In this document: positions 56,323 through 64,000 of the stretch, piece after piece
Layout: every line of letters starts with the position of its first letter
Numbering within the stretch: the first letter of the stretch is position 1
Assembly: GCA_958299035.1 (NCBI GenBank)
Contig: CATQJL010000305.1
Coordinates: forward strand, 58,854,486-58,918,485
Direction: 5' to 3'
DNA from: Cylicocyclus nassatus
Taxonomy: Eukaryota > Nematoda > Chromadorea > Rhabditida > Strongylidae
DNA: 64,000 bases
The notes under the pieces: generated by a model
Database searches by the model: none
Seen by the model: the letters and a program-made list of their open reading frames with translations, nothing else
What the model was told of the DNA's origin: nothing
Translations under genes and position numbers: made by a program

Positions 56323-56642
56323 AGGAAAGGGGTTTCAACGGAATTAGTTTTGTACTAATTACAAAGTATCAATGGTGGATATGGGAAAGGGAATAATCTA
56401 AATGGGTACTAGTCTAGACTGCTATGCATTACGTGTTTACATTATTCATTATTATGAAGGACAAATGAGTGAAAGGCATGCAACACTATAGCAGGCTCTT
56501 TTAATATGAATAGCGATTATGATGAGGGGAGGATGGTTAGAGCTCTTTGCAGGGATGAAATCCTCACACTGGAATTGGCTAACAATATACTACGATAGTT
56601 TTCGAGAATAAATCCAAGTTTATGCTAGAGCAACTTGCCATA

Positions 56643-57231
56643 CAGGGTGTCCCAAAAACAGGTACACACTTTTCAACTGTTGTGTAATGTGTAATAATTA
56701 GTAGAGCAGGAGTCAGCTTAGATTTACAGTATGGAGCAAATCACACATCGCTCATCACTACTGTAAGATTACGGTAGGAACTTCTAGCATAGAGCGCCAT
56801 AGTGAAATAGGTCGCTTGAGGAAAAAAACTCCAGAAACAATGTGGAAGGTTCTGTAGCAGTGTTTTCAGACATGCTGATTCTACTGGATAGCTTTTTACG
56901 AGTCTTCAATTCAAAAATGTTGAAAAAATGCTGGAAAGATGTTATCGCGGTTTACTTGACATAACTTATGAATCGGCACTCAGTTTGAATTAATGAAAAG
57001 TTTTTGGCTTGTTGAGCATCTGTTCAGAGGAAATATGTAGCCACTGAAGACTCGAATTTTCTTCAAAGTTCCTACCGTAGCCTTACAGTAATGAAGCGCG
57101 GTGGATGAATTGCTTCACACTGTAAATCTAAGTTAGAGCTTGATCTAAAAATGGTTCTTAGAGCTAAGCAAGAAACATTATAGGAAGAGAAATATCAACG
57201 ATTGAAACGTGTGTACTTACTTTTAGCCCTG
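56643..57231. mobile_element. Long-hairpin DNA element, CAGGGTGTCC family, copy 3
   Basis: TA-CAGGGTGTCCCAAAAACAG on the left and TTTTAGCCCTG-TA on the right, with arms pairing through ACTGTAAGATTACGGTAGGA near 56760 and its inverse near 57070. The right end is more diverged than in the other two copies. Confidence 0.65.
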
Positions 57232-57836
57232 TATAAAAATCTGAGCATCCGTCGATTATCTATTCATCTGTTCTAGATATTTTTTGGCATAGTTGGTTGG
57301 TTTGGAATACAAATGGTATACAAAACTTCAAAAACATAGTATCTATTTCTAAAAACAAGGAGAACAATAGTAGTACGAGAAATTGCAAGTATCATTACCA
57401 AGGACCACTTTGGTGTTATCGAAAGATCGAGTAAATAAATCCATTTCGAGCAGACGCTCTATAAGTTCGGCAAAATCTACCCATTCCCTCGTACGTCAAT
57501 AAAAATAACCCTGAGAGGCATTACTTTAATTTTACTATCTAATAGAACCATTACTCTACGTTATACTATTGTACTAAGTGGATGATCTCATTATTTGGAT
57601 GGATAAAAGGGTGCGGCAGACGAGACGGATGAGCGTTCTCTGATTGTGTGGTCTACGTTCGACATTTAGACGTCATAGAGTGCAATTATTTTTCCATTTA
57701 TATATATATATATGCAATTCAAAACAAAGTGCATTCTATTTTCTCTCCAATAAGAACGAATAGTTGAATAATAGCTATTTCATGGAGAACGGCTTGTTGA
57801 CATAAAAATAACGACCATAAAAGGAAATGAGATGGA
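57232..57836. other. Intergenic stretch with a TA microsatellite
   Basis: A short (TA)n run lies at about 57699-57714. No other feature was recognised. Confidence 0.2.
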
Positions 57837-58360
57837 ATGACGCGAAAACAAAGACTTAGATTGCGTCAAGCTGTATTTAGAGCTTCACCTGCTCAGTCTG
57901 CAAAAGGTATCTCTGAAATTCTGACTGAATATGAGCTAGGAATTGTTACTGTAATCAAGGAATTAGAGTTTGATCTCATTGTATGCATTCATGCGCAAAT
58001 ATCCCCCTCCCCCTTCCCCTATAAAGTATTCTTTGCTTAAGTCTCAATTTTTACAAATTGAATATTATAATACTATTGAAAGGAGTGTCTAGGGTTTATG
58101 ATTTATGAAATAAGCTGGCTAGCATATTCACAATCCGCTCTATTATTATCTGCCATTTTGAAGCAACCTTTATTAAACTTATCACCAATGGATCGTAATT
58201 TTGATAAAGGAGAATATGCATTGCCTAAAATTTCGGTTGGTTAGCGTGTTGAAAAAATGTAGGTTGGCCTGAATAAATGGCGTCAAGCACTTCTAAAAAT
58301 TTCAGACATTTTACAGATTTTCTTGAAGCGGAAAGGATGAAAAATTCTTTGGATAGCTAA
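57837..58360 (+). CDS. Candidate small gene, two exons recognised
   Basis: The first exon 57837-57906 (MTRKQRLRLRQAVFRASPAQ then SAK) ends at GTATCTC leaving one base. An exon at 58317-58360, after ACATTTTACAG, needs one base and reads DFLEAERMKNSLDS to a stop. Joined directly they give only 37 aa, so intermediate exons are likely; one candidate near 58190 reads MDRNFDKGEYALPKIS. No function can be assigned. Confidence 0.3.
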
Positions 58361-58678
58361 AACCTTTGAAATTTTTTTGGCATTTCAAAAGTCTCAAAGT
58401 TTTGCACTTTAATGTATTGCTTACTGTTTATTTTGAAAATTCCTTCAAAAGAATTTCAAATGATCTCAGTAATCAATACGTCTTCTTGTACAATTAAATC
58501 AGTAGTATGCACCTTTCGAGGAATTCCGGACCCAACTTGCATGATTGGAAGAAATGAAAAAAACAATTACTCTTTCCCATTACCCATCCACAAACCTTTA
58601 TAAGATTTCAAAACTGAGTGAGTAGGATTGATAGGAATTCAGTGATAACTTAGCAACAACTAAAGCAGTAGACAGAAT

Positions 58679-59922
58679 CAGGGCCCGGCACGAGGTCGGC
58701 AAATGACAAGCTGGAAATCGTTTTGGGGCCAAAAAGCAAAGGGGAAATCGTTTTTGCCGGGTCCGGGGCGGAGCCCCGGAAAAAAATTGGCAGTTCATGC
58801 TCGCTACTTATCTTGACATGTTATGTGCCTCAACAGGCGAACACTGGAGTTCGCGCGCGTCAAACCGCGCCGTCGCTAATTGCCGCATGCGCGACGACGC
58901 CCAAGCGATGCTATTTGTAACAGCATGCATGACCAGTTCTCAATGTATGTGTAACGATATGACACCAAATTTTGTATGCGAACGAAGAGAGGCTAGTGGA
59001 AACATAGTATGAAAAATTATGTAAAACTTATGTGAACGGAACGAGTAATTAGCATTTTTTCCGAGCATTTCGCAAAACTGGTAAATGAAGATGTGAATTC
59101 AAACGGCTCGTTTAAACGCGCAGATGAACGATATGGTATGAAACTTGGTAAGTAAATGCATACGGGCTTGCAGGGCTTAACTGAGGAGTTTCATTGAAAA
59201 ATTATGTGACTGAAGGTTGTGGCAAACTTTTATCTGAAAATTTTGCGCTACCAAAGAAATGGAAAAATGGCTCGTTTGCAACGCAGAGGTAACGAAATCG
59301 CGCGGGATTCGGTGTGTATATGCGCAATAGGACTAAGTAATAAAGTATGAAATATTATGAAAAACTTATGTGAATGAAGAGTTTCCTTAACTAATTTCCA
59401 AATTAGGTCGGCATTTGCCGACCTAATTCCCACCTGAGGTCGGCAAAACTCTCAATTCACATAATTTTTTCAAAATTTTTACATAAATCTGTTGTACACC
59501 TAAAGTTTACTACATGGTGAAATTTTGGTTCCGAAGCTCCTCCTCTTGTCCTTGTTATAGCCCAAAATCGCATCAGCAGCCTAGCTTTCTAAGATGGAAA
59601 GCGCGCCCCAGTCAATCGATACGCGCGGGAACGGCGTCTCTCATTCCTATGACTGCGTTTCTTTGATATTTTCTCATTCCTTAATCATTTTTCTTGCTTA
59701 TTTTTCTTCCTGTTTCCTATCTTGATACAGCTGAGGAGTAATTTGAGGAATTTGACCAATTTGGGCGCCTTTGAGCGCTTTTGGGCGAAGTGAGGCCGGT
59801 AATCTCGTCGCACAAGCACAAAACGTCATTTTTGGGCTCAAGGGGGTATTCGTATAATTTATTGGGATCAAAGGGGAATTCGTTTTGGAAAACCCCGTTT
59901 TCCCACCTCGTGCCGGGCCCTG
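58679..59922. mobile_element. Largest copy of the CAGGGCCCGGCAC hAT family, TSD GACAGAAT
   Basis: The ends CAGGGCCCGGCACGAGGT and their exact inverse are flanked by identical 8-bp repeats GACAGAAT (58671-58678, 59923-59930). At 1244 bp it is five times longer than the ~240-bp copies and shares only their terminal ~100 bp at each side. The extra interior is GC-rich in places (CGCGCGTCAAACCGCGCC) and has no transposase-sized frame. Confidence 0.85.
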
Positions 59923-59986
59923 GACAGAATCTCAAAACTAACAACATTCACTGCGGAGCTAAAAGCAAAAGCCCTCACTTCACATG

Positions 59987-60403
59987 CTAAGCCTCTGTTG
60001 AGTGTTTTCTATATTTACTGATGCATGGATGTAAAGAAGAAGAGAAAGTAATTGGCGGATCGCACGTGTCGTAGCGGATGATCATAACAGCAGCATGGAC
60101 AGCGACACTCCAGCTTCGGAGCTGAAAATAAGAAAGGAATAGCAATCCAGTAGAGACAAGTAAATCGAATTACGGTACCAAATGGAGACAACGCGGAAAT
60201 AACGGAATGCAAAATAGGTGAACAGAAATGAGTACAATCGTATAAAGCTGTCGGAAATTCTTTAAGGTAGTTCGGATTCTCAAAACCTCTGCAGAGGGCA
60301 GGTAGAGATCAGGATTTGAGTTGAAAAAAAAACGATTTTCTAGCACATTCGTATTGCATTTATCAGTTACGCAATGCGAGCATAGGCCTTCCATCTCATA
60401 GCA
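59987..60403 (-). CDS. Partial secreted-type Cys-rich protein gene, last three exons
   Basis: Minus-strand exons 60334-60403, 60174-60286 and 59987-60121 join in phase with short introns (about 47 and 52 bp), the last ending TTATTTTCAG. They encode CYEMEGLCSHCVTDKC, then FENPNYLKEFPTALYDCTHF, CSPILHSVISALSPFG, and finally AAVMIIRYDTCDPP and a stop. Eight Cys in ~105 residues suggest a disulfide-rich extracellular protein; a DUF19-like or Ly6-like fold are guesses. The acceptor of the middle exon uses the second AG of CTGCAGAG. The first exon should lie beyond the hAT MITE immediately upstream and was not found. Confidence 0.5.
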
Positions 60404-60510
60404 CTGAAAAAGCAGATAATTGGCTCTAGTCTCGTTCCATAGGCGCTTATTTCCAGATAATGCAGTGAGTTTCGAATTTTCAAACGCAGAACGTCCATTT
60501 GATAACTAAG

Positions 60511-60733
60511 CAGGGCTCGGCACGAGGTGGCTTTTGAATGCAAAAAAATGAAGTCCTCCCTGACTTGCGATTTTTTACGAAGTCCCCTTTAACCCTAAAA
60601 CTCAAAAACCTCAAAAAAGCGAAACGTCGACTAAAGAAAGCCACAACTTTGCGTCTTTTCAAAACGATATCCCTTTTGCTTTTTGCCCCAAAAACGATAT
60701 CCAGCTTGCCTGCAAGCCACGTGTGCCGAGCCT
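60511..60733. mobile_element. hAT MITE, CAGGGCTCGGCAC family, ~220 bp
   Basis: CAGGGCTCGGCACGAGGTGG on the left, CCACGTGTGCCGAGCC on the right. It contains the family blocks AACGATATCCCTTTTGCTTT and GAAGTCCCCTTTAACCC in the opposite orientation to the 32990 copy. Confidence 0.75.
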
Positions 60734-60782
60734 TTAAGTTAAGTGGTTCTGTGCTTCCTCAAGCTGTTCTATGTCACAAATA

Positions 60783-61452
60783 CAGGGTGTCCCAAAAAAT
60801 GTGAACACAGTTTGATCGTTAATAACTCCCTTGCTTTTATGTCTTTCGCCGAGCTTGAGGCACCATTCTATAGAGCGAGGTCCAACTTAGATCTGTAGTA
60901 TGGAGCGAATCGTCGATCTCTCTTCATTACTGTAGAATTACGGTAGGAACTTTGACAAGGATTAAAAGCCGTTGAAAGCCATATTCTGCCTCGGAACAAG
61001 ACTAAACAAGCCAAAAACTTTTATACATGGGTAATGGAAGCCGCTGAGTTCGAATGTGATATTTTCACTTCACTGTGACGCTTCTTTCCAAGGTTATCCC
61101 AGGTAAATCTTAATAACCGAATTTTCAGCATTTGTCAAAAATGTGATTACACCGTCAAAAAAGCTAAAAACACTCGTAAAAAGTTGTGTTATGGAATCAG
61201 CGTGCGCAAAAACCCTAGTACACGATTTTTCAGATTTTTTGAAAAAAATTTTGTCAAATGGCACTATAGATCCACATGCCAGAAGTTCATACCGTAATCC
61301 TACAGTAGTGAAAAGCGATCGATGATTCGCTCCATACCACAAATCTAAGTTGAACCTCGCTCTACAGAATGTTGCCTCAAGCTCGGCGAAAGACATGAAA
61401 GCAACGGAGTTATTAAGGATCAAACAGTGTTCACATTTTTTGGGACACCCTG
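60783..61452. mobile_element. Long-hairpin DNA element, CAGGGTGTCC family, copy 2
   Basis: CAGGGTGTCCCAAAAAATGT and its exact inverse are flanked by TA. The arms pair for most of their ~300 bp, including GTTTGATCGTTAATAACTCC against the inverse near 61415. The 125-codon minus ORF (61094-61471) lies within the arm and is not a gene. Confidence 0.8.
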
Positions 61453-61785
61453 TATATAGTGATGGTGACATATGTACGAAAAAAGAAAATAAAAATATGT
61501 TACAAAATATGTTATAAAATAAAATATGGAAAAATAAAATATGTTACATAACTAAGCAGAAAAATACCTTCAACAACTTAGCAAACGGGTTTGGATAAAG
61601 TCAAAAAGTTCCATGATACGAATAAGTTACTGGTAAGGTTGAGAGATGGTTCTACATTGATGTTGTTTTAAATATTAGGATACCTGCTAGTCTCCCATTT
61701 CGCACAAAAATCTCGAGCTGATGCAACATGTCCCAAATATTGGGTTGGAAAGAGAAGAATGTCGCTTTTTTTCGGGTTTTTTCAG

Positions 61786-61928
61786 CTCAATCTGGTACTT
61801 CTCAAGAACCGGGGTATATGCAGATTCAAAATTTCATGGCTGAAACCTTAGAGGTTAGTAGTACACAACTGCATGAATGGGAGGAGCTCAGGACTATTAG
61901 GGGCGAAGTTTGCCACGTTCGTTTTTAA
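61786..61928 (+). CDS. Candidate exon, unidentified
   Basis: After the strong acceptor CGGGTTTTTTCAG the plus strand reads QSGTSQEPGYMQIQNFMAET then LEVSSTQLHEWEELRTIRGE and a stop. The frame is also open back to an ATG at 61728 (MSQILGWKEKN). A GTTAGTAG donor inside (after LE) would shorten it. The Glu/Gln-rich reading looks coding, but no partner exon or family was found. Confidence 0.33.
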
Positions 61929-62599
61929 TTTTTTCTTAATTTTTGATTAATATGGCATGGCACCATTTTTTTCGGATTCGTCTGTTGCCTTGCTGTAAGA
62001 AACGATTTTCTTTCCAACCCAATACGACCATTAACAATAAAAAGGGAAAAGGGAAACAATACAAATAGAGCTAACGGTTTAACTATAAACGCTTTATTTG
62101 ACCAGTTTGTCCCAACGTTTCGACCGGGTCCCATACTGAGAGAGCCGCGGGGATCAGCGCTGATTTATTTTGGATCGTTTTGGGAGAAACCCGCTATTAG
62201 AAAACGTTTAGAATTCCGGAAATGCATACAACAGCAATGGAAAACAATGCCTATAAATCACAGTGACTTTACGTCACTTTATCGCTTATGATTCATGACA
62301 TTAGTGTAGCTGTACCGCACAATTTAGGGGGGGGGGAGGGTCGCAACCAAGGGTTACGAGGTACATATTTAAAGATACACATAAACAGTGTTCATTGAAC
62401 ACCAAATCTTTTTTGCAAATTCTTGAAGCGATGATAAGTTGAAACGTTGTGTAGATCGATGTAAAGCTTCCCCATAAAGACTCAAACTGGGTGTTTGAAT
62501 TCTTTCGGAAGCGCATTTTTAAATGAAACATAACGAAACACTAAGATGAAAAAACGTAGAAGCGAAAATTTTGTTCAAGCACTTTGACAAGAAAAAATA
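61929..62599. other. Intergenic stretch with a G9 run
   Basis: It contains a run of G at about 62329 and the frames 61925-62134 and 62301-62531 on the minus strand, with no support. Nothing else recognised. Confidence 0.2.
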
Positions 62600-63617
62600 T
62601 TAGGTCGGTCCAAAAGTTCGCGCTGTTCTTCAGACCCATGTTCAAACCACTTAGAATAGATATAGACAAACGCTGTAAACACTTTCCGATGCAGAATTTC
62701 TTCCTATTTCCAATAGTTATGTTTTTGTTCAGATTACCCCAATTTCCGTTCAATAATCGGCAGGAATCTCCAACCCATGACTTTCACCGATCTTGAGTTT
62801 GGGCATTTATTGAAATTTCCACTTTCAACTTTTTGACTAGCTTTGCTAACAGTTGGCTAGAGCAAACAAAATGCAATACAATACATTTTTTTGGCATCTC
62901 TAGCTGGCTTTTCAAGATTTTTGAAAGTTTCTGATGCTATCAAATTCTATAATTGGGCTCTCATTCCTCACAGAACAATAAACAACTAGCAACCAGGGTG
63001 TCATTCGATGCAGCCTTTTCTCCTCTTTCTGATAAAGTTCTTTTCTTCCTAATTTGTTCAATAACTGAAGACAAAATCATTGTATTTATTGTTTCTAGAC
63101 TCTTCCCAGAGTGTAGCAGAAAATTTGGAATTCAAAATTTCGAACCACTAAACGCTCAGCTGTTCGCTAAAATTAGCGTTAAGTAGTAAGCTGTTTTGGA
63201 AGCTTCAACTGGCAAAAATTTGTCAGTGCTTAACGCGATTGTATATTTCGCGACTTTGCAAAGATATGCGCTTTTGAAAAAATTATTTTGAAAAATACTG
63301 AAAACTTAGTTAATGAAGCCAAAATAGTTCGTTGTATTGCATTTTGTTTGCTCTATCCAACTGTTATCAAAGCTAGTCCAAAATAAAGTGGATATTTCAA
63401 AAAATACACAAAGTCAAGATATTGGGTGAAAATCATGGGTCGGAAATCCCTGTCCATTATTGAGCGGACGTCAAGGGAACCTGAACGAAAACATAATCAT
63501 TAGAAACAAGAAGAAAATCTGCATCGGATAGTGCTTACAGCATTTGTCTATCTCCATCCTAAAAGTGGTTTAAGCATGGGTCCGAAAAAAAGCGCGAACT
63601 TTCGGACCGACACCCAA
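62600..63617. mobile_element. Mariner-like long-hairpin element, TTAGGTCGGTCC termini
   Basis: TTAGGTCGGTCCAAAAGTTC on the left and the near-inverse GAACTTTCGGACCGACACCC on the right lie next to TA (62598-62599, 63618-63619). Arms of ~330 bp pair, for example AGACAAACGCTGTAAACACT near 62663 and its inverse near 63530. No transposase frame survives. Confidence 0.75.
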
Positions 63618-63877
63618 TATTTAATGATACTCTTATAAGAATAATGATACATCCATAATATTTTTTCCACAAGATTCAGCAGTCAATGCCAGATAATTAG
63701 GCAATGCCAAATTAAATTAAGAGGAAAGCACGTCAGATTCGCATACACAGGTTGTTGTTGCCGAAGTTGGATGAGTAGCATAGCAGTAATGAACAACACA
63801 AATCAGCAATGCTTTTCTTCGAACTAGAAATCTCAGAAGAATTTTTACTTATACTCGAAAACAATCTAGACAACTAA

Positions 63878-64000
63878 CAGGGCTCGGCACAGGTGGATTG
63901 GTAAGCAAACTGAATATCATTTTTGGGGAAAAAAAAGGGAGTTTATTTTTTGTGGCCGAAAAGATATAAAATTTGCGACGTTTTTTATCGACGTTTCGTT
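63878..64000 (+). mobile_element. hAT MITE, CAGGGCTCGGCAC family, cut by the window edge
   Basis: CAGGGCTCGGCACAGGTGGA is followed by TGGTAAGCAAACTGAATATC, the same order as in the 32990 copy. The right end lies outside the window. Confidence 0.7.

Noticed and set aside
61094..61471. 125-codon minus-strand ORF as a transposase
   Set aside because: It lies in the arm of a foldback element and shows no catalytic motif; both arms give similar open frames because they are inverted copies.
1..64000. CRISPR arrays, rRNA, bacterial operons
   Set aside because: No short regularly spaced repeats, rRNA-like conserved blocks or Shine-Dalgarno-led gene strings were seen; the window is eukaryotic.

Overview
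The window looks like nuclear DNA of a nematode. Positions 33-54 match the universal nematode spliced leader SL1 at 20 of 22 bases. Several genes begin just after a trans-splice-type acceptor (TTTTTCAG/TTTACAG next to the ATG). Introns are mostly short (45-130 bp) with TTTCAG acceptors. The protein families are typical of nematodes: a multi-ShKT secreted protein, small cysteine-rich secreted proteins and a neuropeptide-type GPCR. Base composition is AT-rich, coding density is low and transposon load is high, so this is a repeat-rich genome. I do not name a species.

Protein-coding content sits mostly in short exons. Two genes are well supported because every exon joins in phase: a 261-aa four-domain ShKT protein (minus, 6624-8169) and a 391-aa rhodopsin-family neuropeptide-like receptor of nine exons (minus, 23969-27739). 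Immediately upstream of the receptor, on the same strand, lie a four-exon small secreted Cys-rich protein (28930-29533) and the last exon(s) of another (28204-28557). Weaker but phase-consistent exon chains are at 33306-35052 (+), 38207-38876 (+), 46575-47083 (+), 50814-51120 (+), 51742-52021 (+), 52491-54739 (+), 57837-58360 (+), 59987-60403 (-) and 61786-61928 (+). None of these weaker chains has a function I recognise.

Mobile DNA dominates the rest. At 18003-22605 there is a young BEL/Pao-type LTR retrotransposon. It has a tRNA-Gly primer site, gag and aspartic-protease remnants and no reverse transcriptase or integrase. Its leader is an array of stem-loops with a repeated loop motif. A solo LTR of the same family lies at 43317-43930 and carries a 242-bp palindromic insertion. 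Two hAT elements with perfect 8-bp target duplications (2371-3848, 49147-50306) carry oligo-C/G tracts near both ends, always on the same strand. A second hAT family (TIR CAGGGCTCGGCAC) has at least five copies, one of them in a GPCR intron. There are also long-hairpin TA-target elements with CAGGGTGTCC ends (three copies) and CAGGGTGG/CAGGGTGCGG ends, mariner-like TAGGTTGTCCC and TTAGGTCGGTCC elements, a nested palindromic composite (14066-16949), and several smaller hairpin elements.

The first ~1 kb is a GC-richer block that starts with the SL1-like sequence and may be a retroposed trans-spliced transcript. I saw no rRNA, CRISPR array, bacterial operon or complete tRNA gene. Multi-exon coordinates are hand-built splice models. 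They would need RNA-seq or homology searches to be final.
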